Source: Psychrobacillus sp032154225 (lineage in GTDB: Bacteria; Bacillota; Bacilli; Bacillales_A; Planococcaceae). Taken from it: a stretch of DNA of 64,000 nt. The first letter of the stretch is position 1. The number at the start of each line of letters is the position of its first letter. The position numbers and the translations under genes are program-made. The DNA lies in contig NZ_JALDYF010000002.1 of the NCBI RefSeq assembly GCF_032154225.1, positions 248,001-312,000 on the forward strand. Reading direction: 5' to 3'. The notes under the pieces were generated by a model. It had not been told where the DNA came from and made no database searches. It saw nothing but the letters and a program-made list of their open reading frames with translations. Shown here one piece after another: positions 15,602 through 24,990 of the stretch.

Positions 15602-18019
15602 ATGACCATTGAAACAAATAACGAAAAATTATTTATAACGGGTCGTCCTATCGTCTCTATTTTTCATAATCCTCAAAACTTATTTTCCATTATCAAGTTA
15701 AAAGTAAAATCGACAAACACGACATACATAGAAAAAGAAATAATTGTAACGGGTTATTTCCCGCAATTAGTTTTAGAAGAAGCGTATAAGTTTACTGGAC
15801 ATATTAAAAATCATCCTAAATACGGTGTTCAATTTCAAGTGGACACGTTTCAAAAAGAAGTTCCTGCAACCGAACAAGGGATTGTTCATTATTTGTCTAG
15901 TGATATGTTCCCTGGTATTGGGAGGAAAACAGCCGAACAAATTGTCAAAATCCTTGGGCAAAATGCGATCAATAAAATATTAGATGATCCGGAAGCATTA
16001 GATATCGTACCGAAGCTAGGCGACGATAAAAAACAAACATTACGTGCCGTTTTACAACAAAATTTAGGCTTAGAAAAAGTAATGATCCAGTTAAATGAAT
16101 GGGGTTTCGGACCTCAAATTGCGATGAAAGTTTATCAAGCTTACCGTGAAGAAACAATCGATACATTAACAAAAAATCCATATCGACTAATCGAAGAAGT
16201 AGATGGAGTCGGCTTTATACGTGCAGATGAATTAGGATATAAACTTGGCATACAAGGAAATCACCCTGATCGTGTTAAAGCTGCAATTTTTCACTTATTG
16301 CAAGCTGCTTCTCTAAGTGAAGGGCATGTGTTTTTATATGCAGAGCAATTATTAGATTCCGTGAAAAAGCTTTTAGAAAGTGCACAGCGAGAGGAAATAT
16401 CGTTTGAATCGATTACAAAATGTTGCTTCGAGTTGGCGGAAGAAGATCGTATCGTCGGAGAAGTAAATCGTTTTTATATACCTTCTCTTTATTATTCTGA
16501 AGTTGGGATTAGTGCGAAAGTTGAAACGTTGCTAGGGGAAAATGATTTTCATAATAAGTTTCCATTAGCAGAAATGAAAAAGCATCTTGGCGGCATTGAA
16601 GAAAGACTTGGAGTACAGTACGCAAACACGCAAGTACAAGCAATAGAAACTGCGCTTAATTCAAGTATGACATTGCTTACTGGAGGACCGGGGACAGGGA
16701 AAACGACTGTTGTACGAGGAATTGTAGAGTTATACGCCGAGTTACATGGTTTATCTCTTGACCCAAAAGAATGGGCGAAAGATAAAAAGCCTTTTCCAGT
16801 CGTTTTAGCGGCTCCAACTGGAAGAGCGGCTAAAAGATTAAGCGAATCTACAGAACTTCCTGCAATGACGATTCACCGATTATTAGGGTTCAATGGACAA
16901 GAAAATAATGATGTTGAAGGAAAAGAAATCGAAGGAAAGTTAATCATTATTGATGAAACTTCGATGCTCGATACTTGGCTTGGTCACCAATTATTAAAAG
17001 CGATTCCTAAAGATGCTCAAGTCATTTTCGTAGGAGATCAAGATCAATTGCCACCAGTTGGACCAGGGCAAGTATTGAAAGACTTGCTTGCGTCTAAACG
17101 CATTCCAACAGTCGAACTAATAGATATTTATCGTCAATCGGAAGGTTCATCGATTATTGAATTAGCGCATGAAATGAAAAAAGGTATGGTTCCTGAAACT
17201 TTATTAGCTAAAACAAAGGATCGATCTTTTATAAAAGCTTCTACTGAGCAAATTCCAGTAGTTGTTGAAAAGGTATTAAAAAGTGCTCTTTCTAAAGGGC
17301 ATTCTATTCGAGATATACAAGTGCTTGCACCAATGTACCGAGGTCCAGCAGGAATTGATGCATTAAATAAAATGATTCAAGAAATGGTCAATCCAAATAC
17401 AGATGGAAAACGAAAAGAAATGATATTTGGAGAAACAATATACCGAATCGGAGACAAAGTACTTCAGCTCGTTAATCAGCCTGAAAGCAATGTGTTTAAC
17501 GGCGATATGGGAGAAGTTATTAGCATATTTAAAGCAGCTGAAACGGCTGAAAAGAAAGAGATACTAGTCATTTCGTTCGATGGTACGGAAGTAACTTATG
17601 AAAAAAATGATTTAAACCAAATTACATTAGCGTATTGTTGCTCTGTCCATAAATCGCAGGGGAGTGAATTCCAAACAGTCATTATGCCTGTAACGAGAAG
17701 TTATATGAAAATGTTACGCCGAAATTTATTGTACACGGGCATTACAAGAGCGAAAAACTTTTTAATATTATGTGGAGATCCAGAAGTGTTTACATTTGGT
17801 GTCCAGCGAACAGATGATTTACAAAGATTAACGACGCTAATGGATCGTTTATCAAATAGCTTGGAACAAACAGAACAACAGGCTGAGCCAGATCAACAGC
17901 CAATAGAGGAAGTTGTCGTTGACACAACCTATTTAACGGCGGATAATTACCATTTAATCGACCCACTAGTTGGGATGAATGGTATTACACCGTATCAATT
18001 CATGGAAATGGATAATTGA
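15602..18019 (+). CDS. recD2: RecD2 5'-3' DNA helicase
   Basis: An 805-residue SF1B helicase of the RecD2/YrrC group, found without RecBC and implicated in replication fork progress and mismatch repair. An N-terminal OB/HhH region (about 1-220) with FPGIGRKTAEQI and VDGVGF hairpins precedes the ATPase core. Walker A is GGPGTGKTTV at 361-370, Walker B is IIDETSMLD, and late motifs include AYCCSVHKSQGSEF and YTGITRAK. Length is typical. Its TGA stop lies inside the -35 box of the alaS promoter. Confidence 0.95.
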   Translation: MTIETNNEKLFITGRPIVSIFHNPQNLFSIIKLKVKSTNTTYIEKEIIVTGYFPQLVLEEAYKFTGHIKNHPKYGVQFQVDTFQKEVPATEQGIVHYLSSDMFPGIGRKTAEQIVKILGQNAINKILDDPEALDIVPKLGDDKKQTLRAVLQQNLGLEKVMIQLNEWGFGPQIAMKVYQAYREETIDTLTKNPYRLIEEVDGVGFIRADELGYKLGIQGNHPDRVKAAIFHLLQAASLSEGHVFLYAEQLLDSVKKLLESAQREEISFESITKCCFELAEEDRIVGEVNRFYIPSLYYSEVGISAKVETLLGENDFHNKFPLAEMKKHLGGIEERLGVQYANTQVQAIETALNSSMTLLTGGPGTGKTTVVRGIVELYAELHGLSLDPKEWAKDKKPFPVVLAAPTGRAAKRLSESTELPAMTIHRLLGFNGQENNDVEGKEIEGKLIIIDETSMLDTWLGHQLLKAIPKDAQVIFVGDQDQLPPVGPGQVLKDLLASKRIPTVELIDIYRQSEGSSIIELAHEMKKGMVPETLLAKTKDRSFIKASTEQIPVVVEKVLKSALSKGHSIRDIQVLAPMYRGPAGIDALNKMIQEMVNPNTDGKRKEMIFGETIYRIGDKVLQLVNQPESNVFNGDMGEVISIFKAAETAEKKEILVISFDGTEVTYEKNDLNQITLAYCCSVHKSQGSEFQTVIMPVTRSYMKMLRRNLLYTGITRAKNFLILCGDPEVFTFGVQRTDDLQRLTTLMDRLSNSLEQTEQQAEPDQQPIEEVVVDTTYLTADNYHLIDPLVGMNGITPYQFMEMDN

Positions 18020-18044
18020 CATAACGTCGATAGTTTTTTATAAT
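18016..18044 (+). promoter_or_regulatory. Perfect-consensus sigma-A promoter of alaS
   Basis: TTGACA (18016-18021), exactly 17 bases, then TATAAT (18039-18044). The -35 hexamer contains the recD2 stop codon. Transcription should start near 18051, at the 5' end of the T-box leader. Confidence 0.85.
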
Positions 18045-18050
18045 CAAATG

Positions 18051-18287
18051 CATATAGTAAAATGATGACAGAGAAAGTACGCTTGTTACCTGAAAAAGAG
18101 AAGGATTCCTCGGCTGAAAGAATCCTCAGTAACTAACAAGTCGGAAAGCTACTCTTGAGTGCAGTTAAAACCTGCCGTCTAGCCGCGTTAAGGCTTCTTG
18201 AGAGACATAGTACATCTGTATTATGTAACTAGGGTGGTACCGCGAATAATAGCTTTCGTCCCTTTTATGGGATGAGGGCTTTTTTTA
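18051..18287 (+). promoter_or_regulatory. T-box leader of alaS
   Basis: A tRNA-Ala-sensing leader. The T-box AGGGTGGTACCGCG is at 18231-18244, followed by the terminator 18251-18287. Stem I shows an AGTA motif, a GGATTC/GAATCC distal stem and a specifier loop reading GGAAAGCTACTC, in which GCT (Ala) is followed by the customary purine. The specifier agrees with the downstream gene, so induction by uncharged tRNA-Ala is expected. Confidence 0.93.
18251..18287 (+). terminator. T-box attenuator terminator before alaS
   Basis: The stem AGC..TCGTCCC (18251-18262) pairs with GGGATGA..GCT (18269-18280) and is followed by seven T residues. Confidence 0.85.
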
Positions 18288-18314
18288 TTTATTAAAAAAT
18301 TGGAGGAACGACGA

Positions 18315-20948
18315 ATGAAACAATTAACAGGCTCTCAAATTAGACAAATGTACTTAGACTTTTTTATCGAAAAAGGACATACGCAAGAACCATCAGCACC
18401 ACTTGTTCCAATAAATGACCCATCTCTTTTATGGATTAATAGTGGAGTTGCGACATTAAAAAAATATTTTGATGGCCGTGTAGTGCCGGATAATCCACGT
18501 ATTACAAATGCACAAAAATCGATTCGTACAAATGATATTGAAAACGTAGGGAAAACAGCAAGACATCATACATTCTTTGAAATGTTAGGAAACTTCTCGA
18601 TCGGGGATTATTTCAAAAAAGAAGCAATTCACTATGCTTGGGAATTTTTAACGGATGAAAAATGGATGGCTTTGGAGAAAGAAAAATTATCGATTACGAT
18701 TCATCCTGAAGATGAAGAAGCATTTAATATTTGGAAAGATGAAATCGGTATTCCTGAAGAAAGAATTATTCGTTTAGAAGGAAACTTTTGGGATATTGGA
18801 GAAGGTCCGAGTGGTCCAAACTCTGAGATTTTCTATGACCGCGGTGAAGGATACGGCAATGATTTAAGCGATCCAGAATTATATGCAGGTGGAGAAAATG
18901 ACCGTTATTTAGAAATTTGGAACTTAGTGTTCTCTGAATTCAATCATAATCCGGATCATACATACACTCCACTGCCAAAACAAAATATTGATACTGGTAT
19001 GGGATTAGAACGTATGACATGTGTAGTACAGGATGTTCCAACTAACTTTGATACTGATTTATTTATGCCAATTATTCGTCAAACCGAAGCAATATCCGGT
19101 AAAGAGTACCACATAAATGAAGAGCATGATTTAGCATTCAAAGTTATTGCGGACCATACTCGTACGGTTGCTTTTGCAATTGGAGATGGGGCATTACCAT
19201 CTAATGAAGGAAGAGGCTATGTACTTCGTCGATTACTTCGTCGTGCTGTTCGTTTCGCAAAACAATTAGGTATTGAGAAACCATTTTTACATGAGCTTGT
19301 GCCAGTAGTTGGGGGAATCATGCAAGATTTCTATCCAGAAGTGACAGAAAAACGTGATTTCATTATGCGTGTTATTAAAACAGAAGAAGAGCGATTCCAC
19401 GAAACATTGCATGACGGTCTTTCTATTTTAGAAAAAGTAATAGAAGAGCAACGTGCAAAAGGAGAATCGTTTATCCCAGGAACGACATCATTTACACTTT
19501 ATGACACATATGGTTTTCCAGTTGAATTAACGGAAGAATATGCTGAAGAAGCAAATATGACAGTCGATCATGAAGGGTTTAAACAAGAAATGGAAGCACA
19601 ACGAAGCCGCGCACGTGCTGCTCGTCAAAATGTAGATTCGATGCAAGTTCAGTCAGAAGTATTTAGTAATATTCAAGATGATAGTGAATTCGTTGGATAC
19701 GATACATTAGTTGTTACAACGAAAGTTGCTTCTATCATTCACGGAGATTCACTTGTGAAATCGGCTAGTGAAGGAGACGAGATTAAGCTTATTTTAACGA
19801 AAACTCCTTTTTATGCTGAAAGTGGTGGACAAGTTGCGGATCATGGAACAATTGAAAATGATAAATTTAGAGGGCTTGTAAAAGAAGTACAAAAAGCTCC
19901 AAATGGACAAAACCTGCATACAGTTATCGTAGAATCAGGCGAAGTAACATCTGGTGCAGAAGTGACAGCAACAGTTGATAAAACACTTCGTGGACATACG
20001 ATTAAAAATCACTCTGCAACGCATGTGCTGCACCAAGCATTGAAAGACGTGCTAGGAACGCATGTAAACCAAGCGGGTTCAGAAGTTGGACCAGACCGTT
20101 TACGCTTCGACTTTTCCCATTTTGGACAAGTGACAAAAGAAGAGTTAGATCAAATCGAACGTATTGTAAATGAAAAAGTTTGGGATAGCATCCCCGTTAT
20201 CATCGGAAATCATTCGATTGATGATGCGAAAAAAATGGGTGCAATGGCTTTATTCGGCGAAAAATACGGCGACATAGTGCGTGTTGTTACAATGGGCGAA
20301 TATTCACTAGAACTTTGTGGTGGATGTCATGTCAAAAATACGTCTGAAATCGGGTTCTTTAAAATTCTATCGGAAAGTGGAATTGGTGCAGGTACGCGAC
20401 GCATTGAAGCAGTAACTGGTAAAGGTGCATTTGATGTTGTAAAAGAAGAAGAGTCCATATTAGCAGAAGCTGCAAATATTTTAAAAGCACAACCAAAAGA
20501 CCTAGTATCAAAAGTTGCTCAAACATTAAACGAATTGAAAAATAGTCAAAGAGACAATGAGTCATTATCAGCTAAAATTGCAAACAGCCAAGCATCATCT
20601 GTTTTATCTTCTGCTCAAACGATAAATGATGTTACAGTTCTTTCTGTAAAAGTAGATGCAAAAGATAATAATCAATTGCGTCAAATGATGGATGACTTAA
20701 AGCAAAAATTAGATAAAGCAGTCATCGTTCTCGGTGCAGTAGATGGGGAAAAAGTAATGATTTCAGCAGGTGTGACAAAAGATTTAGTTGGCGGGAACTA
20801 TCATGCTGGAAATATCGTCAAACTAGTAGCAGAGCAATGTGGAGGTAAAGGTGGAGGTAGACCTGACTTCGCTATGGCTGGTGCAAAAGACGGTAGCAAA
20901 CTTGAAACTGCTCTTCATTCAGTTTACGAATATATCAAATCTGTTTAA
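18315..20948 (+). CDS. alaS: Alanyl-tRNA synthetase
   Basis: Charges tRNA-Ala and edits mischarged Ser/Gly. The 877-residue protein has the class II catalytic domain at the N-terminus (motif 2 around ARHHTFFEMLGNFSIGDYF), the tRNA recognition region, and the editing domain with HSATHVLH and CGGCH zinc-site residues. A C-Ala domain ends GGGRPDFAMAGAKD. The start at 18315 follows GGAGG by eight bases; an in-frame start at 18300 precedes the ribosome site. Expression is controlled by the T-box leader. Confidence 0.97.
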   Translation: MKQLTGSQIRQMYLDFFIEKGHTQEPSAPLVPINDPSLLWINSGVATLKKYFDGRVVPDNPRITNAQKSIRTNDIENVGKTARHHTFFEMLGNFSIGDYFKKEAIHYAWEFLTDEKWMALEKEKLSITIHPEDEEAFNIWKDEIGIPEERIIRLEGNFWDIGEGPSGPNSEIFYDRGEGYGNDLSDPELYAGGENDRYLEIWNLVFSEFNHNPDHTYTPLPKQNIDTGMGLERMTCVVQDVPTNFDTDLFMPIIRQTEAISGKEYHINEEHDLAFKVIADHTRTVAFAIGDGALPSNEGRGYVLRRLLRRAVRFAKQLGIEKPFLHELVPVVGGIMQDFYPEVTEKRDFIMRVIKTEEERFHETLHDGLSILEKVIEEQRAKGESFIPGTTSFTLYDTYGFPVELTEEYAEEANMTVDHEGFKQEMEAQRSRARAARQNVDSMQVQSEVFSNIQDDSEFVGYDTLVVTTKVASIIHGDSLVKSASEGDEIKLILTKTPFYAESGGQVADHGTIENDKFRGLVKEVQKAPNGQNLHTVIVESGEVTSGAEVTATVDKTLRGHTIKNHSATHVLHQALKDVLGTHVNQAGSEVGPDRLRFDFSHFGQVTKEELDQIERIVNEKVWDSIPVIIGNHSIDDAKKMGAMALFGEKYGDIVRVVTMGEYSLELCGGCHVKNTSEIGFFKILSESGIGAGTRRIEAVTGKGAFDVVKEEESILAEAANILKAQPKDLVSKVAQTLNELKNSQRDNESLSAKIANSQASSVLSSAQTINDVTVLSVKVDAKDNNQLRQMMDDLKQKLDKAVIVLGAVDGEKVMISAGVTKDLVGGNYHAGNIVKLVAEQCGGKGGGRPDFAMAGAKDGSKLETALHSVYEYIKSV

Positions 20949-21025
20949 ACTATTTCAAACTTCGGTTATACTGTAAATATAGATATGTTAGATTACCTAT
21001 TAAAATTGAAAGCGAGGTGCTGATC

Positions 21026-21292
21026 ATGAGTTCATTTGATAAAACGATGAAATTTAATTTCCCTGAAGAATCAATGGAGCAAGAAGTAAAACATGTGATG
21101 CTACAAGTGCACTCAGCACTAGAAGAAAAAGGATATAATTCAATCAATCAAATTGTGGGCTATTTACTATCGGGTGATCCAGCTTATATTCCTCGCCATC
21201 AAGATGCACGAAATATGATTCGAAAATTAGAGCGAGACGAAATTCTAGAAGAATTAGTGAAGTTCTATATTAAAAAGAATAATGAGGTTTAA
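21026..21292 (+). CDS. yrzL: IreB family regulatory phosphoprotein (YrzL, DUF965)
   Basis: An 88-residue cytoplasmic protein of the IreB family (FDKTMKFNFPEE..., ending YIPRHQDARNMIRKLERDEI). In Enterococcus faecalis IreB is a substrate of the PASTA kinase IreK and modulates antimicrobial tolerance; the B. subtilis role is less clear. The start at 21026 has GAGGTG upstream, within which an alternative GTG lies. It sits between alaS and ruvX, the conserved order in Firmicutes, with only two bases to ruvX. Confidence 0.9.
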   Translation: MSSFDKTMKFNFPEESMEQEVKHVMLQVHSALEEKGYNSINQIVGYLLSGDPAYIPRHQDARNMIRKLERDEILEELVKFYIKKNNEV

Positions 21293-21294
21293 GC

Positions 21295-21714
21295 ATGCGA
21301 ATAATGGGTTTAGACGTCGGTTCTAGAACAGTAGGAGTAGCAATTAGCGATGCTCTAGGCTGGACAGCACAAGGGATAGAAACGATTAAAATTAACGAAG
21401 AAAATTTGGAGTTTGGCTTAGAGCGTATTGAAGAGCTGGTCAAACAACATGTCGTATCAGAATTTGTCGTTGGCTTACCTAAAAACATGAACAATACAAT
21501 CGGTCCACGTGCAGAAGCTTCTGAGCAATATGCAAAATTATTAACGGAGAAATTTAATTTTCCGGTAGCAATGTGGGATGAAAGATTGACAACAATGGCT
21601 GCAGAACGTATGTTAATAGATGCGGATGTTAGTCGTAAAAAACGGAAACAAGTGATAGACAAGATGGCTGCTGTGATGATTTTACAGGGCTTTCTTGATA
21701 GAAAAAATAGATGA
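21295..21714 (+). CDS. ruvX: Holliday-junction resolvase-like YqgF/RuvX
   Basis: A 139-residue RNase H-fold nuclease. YqgF proteins process the 5' end of 16S rRNA and were proposed as junction resolvases. The first acidic residue lies in MGLDVGSRTVGVA, and the family signatures FVVGLPKNMN and WDERLTTMAAERM are intact. It starts two bases after yrzL and is followed by yrzB, indicating one transcript. Confidence 0.93.
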   Translation: MRIMGLDVGSRTVGVAISDALGWTAQGIETIKINEENLEFGLERIEELVKQHVVSEFVVGLPKNMNNTIGPRAEASEQYAKLLTEKFNFPVAMWDERLTTMAAERMLIDADVSRKKRKQVIDKMAAVMILQGFLDRKNR

Positions 21715-21726
21715 GGTGAACTGCAA

Positions 21727-22023
21727 ATGGACCACGGTCAAGAAAATATTACAGTTGTAGACGAAAATGGAACGGAGCAACTTTGTAACGTACTATTTAC
21801 ATTTGAATCAGATGAATTCGGAAAGTCATATGTACTTTATTATCCAATAGGCGCAGACGAAGATGAAAATGAAGAGATAGAAATTCACGCATCATCTTTT
21901 AGTCCTAATGCAGACGGGGTAGACGGGGAATTACTTCCAATCGAATCCGATGAAGAATGGGAAATGATTGAGGAAATGTTAAACACATTCCTTGATGAGG
22001 AAGACGAAGAAGACGAAGATTAA
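21727..22023 (+). CDS. yrzB: DUF1292 acidic protein (YrzB-like)
   Basis: A 98-residue, very acidic protein (ENITVVDENGTEQLCNVLFTFE..., with a C-terminal run of Asp/Glu) of the DUF1292 family. No catalytic motif is visible and its function is unknown. It shares the yrzL-ruvX-yrzB operon order found across Bacillales, and its ribosome site is GAGGTG. Confidence 0.88.
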   Translation: MDHGQENITVVDENGTEQLCNVLFTFESDEFGKSYVLYYPIGADEDENEEIEIHASSFSPNADGVDGELLPIESDEEWEMIEEMLNTFLDEEDEEDED

Positions 22024-22121
22024 TTCTTCTAGAAAAAGGATGGAAAGAGGTTCCCTCATTCCTCCTTTTTCTTTTTGGATAAAATCTTGTATAATAAAAT
22101 GGAATTAAAGGGGGCGAACCC

Positions 22122-23240
22122 GTGGGAAATGAGTCGAAAAAAGAGATCATGTTCAATCGTATGAAAAATAAGAAAAAAGAAGTGAAAATTGTTAGAAGAA
22201 TTGTGTTAGCCATTTTTCTAATTATATTAATTGTTGGTGGAATAGCTGGTTATACTGGTTACAAATATGTGAAAAGTGCACTGGAACCGCTTGATGTTGC
22301 ATCAGAAGATATTATTGTCGTAGAAATTCCGATAGGATCAGGCTTAGATACGATTTCTAGTACACTTGAAAAAAACGGTGTTATTAAAAATGCAAAAATA
22401 TTTAAGTATTATGCAAAGTTTAATAATGAATCGAATTTTCAAGCGGGAGAATACAGCTTAACAAAAGCAATGACAATTGATGAAGTGATTGAAAGCTTAA
22501 AAACAGGAAAAGTATACCGAGATCCTGTTTTCTCCATGACTGTTCCAGAAGGGCTAACATTAGAGCAAATTGGGGCAGTAGTAGAAAAGAAAACAAACCA
22601 CTCTGCGGATGACTTTTTTAAGCTTGTGACAGATGAAACATTTGTCGATAAAATGATTGTTAAGTATCCGAATTTGCTAACAGAAGAGATAAAAGGAGAA
22701 AATGTGCGATATGCTTTAGAAGGTTATTTATATCCTGCGACATATCCATTTTTCACTGAAAATCCGTCGTTAGAGGAAATTGTTACTACGATGTTAACTG
22801 CAACGGAAAATATCGTATCCAACTATTATGAAATTCTTCAATCGGAAGAAAAGTCAGTTCATTGGCTTTTAACATATGCTTCTCTTTTAGAGGAAGAAGC
22901 AACAGCTCAAACAGATCGATCGATCATTGCGAGTATATTTAATAATCGTTTAAATGCTGATATGATGCTACAAACGGATCCAACGGTATTGTACGCACTT
23001 GGTAGTCATAAAGACCGAGTGTTATTTGAAGACTTAGAAGTGGACAATCCATATAATACGTATCAAAATAAAGGTTTGCCACCAGGACCGATTGCTAATG
23101 CAGGGAAATCATCTTTGGATGCGGTAGTAGATCCATCGCAAACAGATTATTTTTATTTCTTAGCAGATAAAACTGGGCAAAATCATTTTTCCAAAACGTA
23201 TGAAGAACATCTTCAAAAAATCGACCAATATTTAAAATAA
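22122..23240 (+). CDS. mltG: Endolytic murein transglycosylase MltG
   Basis: A membrane-anchored lytic transglycosylase that cuts nascent glycan strands and helps set their length. The 372-residue protein has a basic cytoplasmic N-terminus, one membrane helix (about 26-46), a LysM-like segment, and the YceG domain with the catalytic Glu region LLEEEATAQTDR. The C-terminal family signature is YFYFLADKTGQNHFSKTYEEH. Initiation is at GTG 22122 with GGGGG upstream. Confidence 0.93.
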   Translation: MGNESKKEIMFNRMKNKKKEVKIVRRIVLAIFLIILIVGGIAGYTGYKYVKSALEPLDVASEDIIVVEIPIGSGLDTISSTLEKNGVIKNAKIFKYYAKFNNESNFQAGEYSLTKAMTIDEVIESLKTGKVYRDPVFSMTVPEGLTLEQIGAVVEKKTNHSADDFFKLVTDETFVDKMIVKYPNLLTEEIKGENVRYALEGYLYPATYPFFTENPSLEEIVTTMLTATENIVSNYYEILQSEEKSVHWLLTYASLLEEEATAQTDRSIIASIFNNRLNADMMLQTDPTVLYALGSHKDRVLFEDLEVDNPYNTYQNKGLPPGPIANAGKSSLDAVVDPSQTDYFYFLADKTGQNHFSKTYEEHLQKIDQYLK

Positions 23241-23245
23241 AAAAG

Positions 23246-23281
23246 GCAGAAGAAGGAATGATATCGCTTTCCTTCTTCTGC
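23246..23281. terminator. Hairpin after mltG
   Basis: GCAGAAGAAGGAA (23246-23258) pairs perfectly with TTCCTTCTTCTGC (23269-23281). No T-run follows on the plus strand, so it may stabilise a 3' end rather than terminate efficiently. Confidence 0.5.
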
Positions 23282-23349
23282 TATGTTATTATTAGGTTTG
23301 TTTTTTAAAGAGAAAAAAGCTTATTTATTGAAAAAGGGGTTAACGTTTG

Positions 23350-23985
23350 ATGGACGTAAGTGAAGAATTTTTAAAAGACCTGATAAAACCTCGATCAGCC
23401 ATTTTTTTAGAGATGGAACAATATGCAAAAGAAAACCATGTACCAATCATGCAATTGATGGGAATGGATTCTTTGCTGCATTTACTATCCTTACAAAAAC
23501 CAAAATCGATATTAGAACTAGGCACAGCAATAGGTTACTCATCCATGCGAATGGCTTCCAAATTGGAATCTGCAAGCATTGTGACAATTGAAAGAGATGT
23601 AGACAAAGCTACTCTTGCAAAGCAATATATCGAACGAGCAAATCTTCAAAATCGAATCGAAGTTATTATCGGAGATGCGCTTGAAGTAGAAGCCGATCAA
23701 TTCGGTCAGAAGAAATTTGATGCAATCTTTATTGATGCTGCAAAAGGGCAATATAAAAAGTTTTTCGAAAAGTACGCACCATTTTTACATGATGGAGGCG
23801 TTATTTACTGTGATAATTTATTGTTAAATGGCTTGTCTGAACTACCGATGAATGAAGTACCAAGAAGAAAAAGAACAATGGTAAGAAATCAACATCAATT
23901 CACGGAATGGTTAATGAGCCATGAAGACTATGATACAGCATTTCTTCCAGTTGGCGATGGAATGTTAGTAAGTATTAAGAGGTGA
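23350..23985 (+). CDS. trmR: tRNA 5-hydroxyuridine O-methyltransferase TrmR (YrrM)
   Basis: An SAM-dependent methyltransferase that converts 5-hydroxyuridine at the wobble position to 5-methoxyuridine; the function is established for B. subtilis YrrM. The 211-residue protein shows motif I LELGTAIGYSS, the IFIDAAKGQY motif and a DNLLLNG metal-site region, typical of class I catechol-type O-methyltransferases. It precedes yrrN and yrrO, the hydroxylation partners, with five bases between trmR and yrrN. The ATG at 23350 follows GGGG; a TTG directly before it is equally in frame. Confidence 0.93.
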   Translation: MDVSEEFLKDLIKPRSAIFLEMEQYAKENHVPIMQLMGMDSLLHLLSLQKPKSILELGTAIGYSSMRMASKLESASIVTIERDVDKATLAKQYIERANLQNRIEVIIGDALEVEADQFGQKKFDAIFIDAAKGQYKKFFEKYAPFLHDGGVIYCDNLLLNGLSELPMNEVPRRKRTMVRNQHQFTEWLMSHEDYDTAFLPVGDGMLVSIKR

Positions 23986-23990
23986 ATCAC

Positions 23991-24920
23991 ATGAAGAAAA
24001 CAGAACTTTTAGTAACTCCAGCAAGTATCGATCATATGGAAGATTTAATCGAAGCAGGGGCAGATGCATTTTTAGTTGGTGAGCAATTTTATGGACTTCG
24101 TTTAGCTGGAGAATTTACAGTGGAGGACATCGAAGTTGCAACAGGCCTAGCAAAAGAACATAATAAAAAAATATATGTTGCGATGAACGGACTTTACCAT
24201 AACGATAAGGTAGATTTTCTTGCTCCTTATATGGAAAAACTGCAACAAATCGGGGTAGATGGTATCGTATTTGGTGATCCTTCTGTCATTATTGCAAGAC
24301 GTGAAGCAAATGTGACGATTCCACTCCACTGGAATACAGAACAAACTGCAACAAACTATTTTACAGCAAACTACTGGGGTAAAAGAGGGGCAACGCGTGC
24401 TGTTCTTGCAAGAGAGCTTAGCTTAGATGAAATCGTCGAGATTAAAGAAAATGCAGAAGTTCAAGTAGAAGTGCAAGTACATGGGATGACATGTATGTTC
24501 CAATCAAAACGATCTTTACTTGGAAATTATTTTTTGTTTAACGACAAAGTAATGGAAGTAGAAAATCGTGCGAAAAATAAAAATATGTTTTTGCATGACA
24601 ATGAACGTTCTAACAAGTATCCAATCTTTGAAGATACGAATGGTACGCATATTTTTAGTCCAAATGATATGTGCATGATTGATGAACTAGATGAGTTTTT
24701 AGATGCTGAAATTGATAGCTTAAAAATAGATGGAATTTTACACGATCCTGCCTATGTAACGAAAGTAACAAGCTACTATCGTCAAGCAATTGATACATAT
24801 GGTGAATCTAGAGCTGCATATAAAGCGATCAAAAAAGAACTATTGCAACAAATAGAACAAATTCAACCTTCTTTAAGACCGTTAGATACTGGGTTTTTCT
24901 TTAAAGAAACAGTTTACTAA
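23991..24920 (+). CDS. yrrN: U32-family protein, tRNA 5-hydroxyuridine synthesis partner 1 (YrrN)
   Basis: A 309-residue U32 'peptidase' family protein. In B. subtilis the YrrN/YrrO pair is needed for prephenate-dependent 5-hydroxylation of wobble uridine. The N-terminal TIM-barrel-like half begins ELLVTPASIDHMEDLIEAGAD. The region matching the U32 signature reads VQVHGMTCMFQSKRSLLGN: the first Cys is kept but the second is replaced by Ser/Arg, unlike YrrO. The start at 23991 is preceded by GAGGTG, which overlaps the trmR stop. Confidence 0.9.
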   Translation: MKKTELLVTPASIDHMEDLIEAGADAFLVGEQFYGLRLAGEFTVEDIEVATGLAKEHNKKIYVAMNGLYHNDKVDFLAPYMEKLQQIGVDGIVFGDPSVIIARREANVTIPLHWNTEQTATNYFTANYWGKRGATRAVLARELSLDEIVEIKENAEVQVEVQVHGMTCMFQSKRSLLGNYFLFNDKVMEVENRAKNKNMFLHDNERSNKYPIFEDTNGTHIFSPNDMCMIDELDEFLDAEIDSLKIDGILHDPAYVTKVTSYYRQAIDTYGESRAAYKAIKKELLQQIEQIQPSLRPLDTGFFFKETVY

Positions 24921-24990
24921 GAAGCATGCACAAACAATAACTGAATAGAAAAGCATGGCGTTCTGATCAGTTAAGAAAGGAAGGTTTCGT

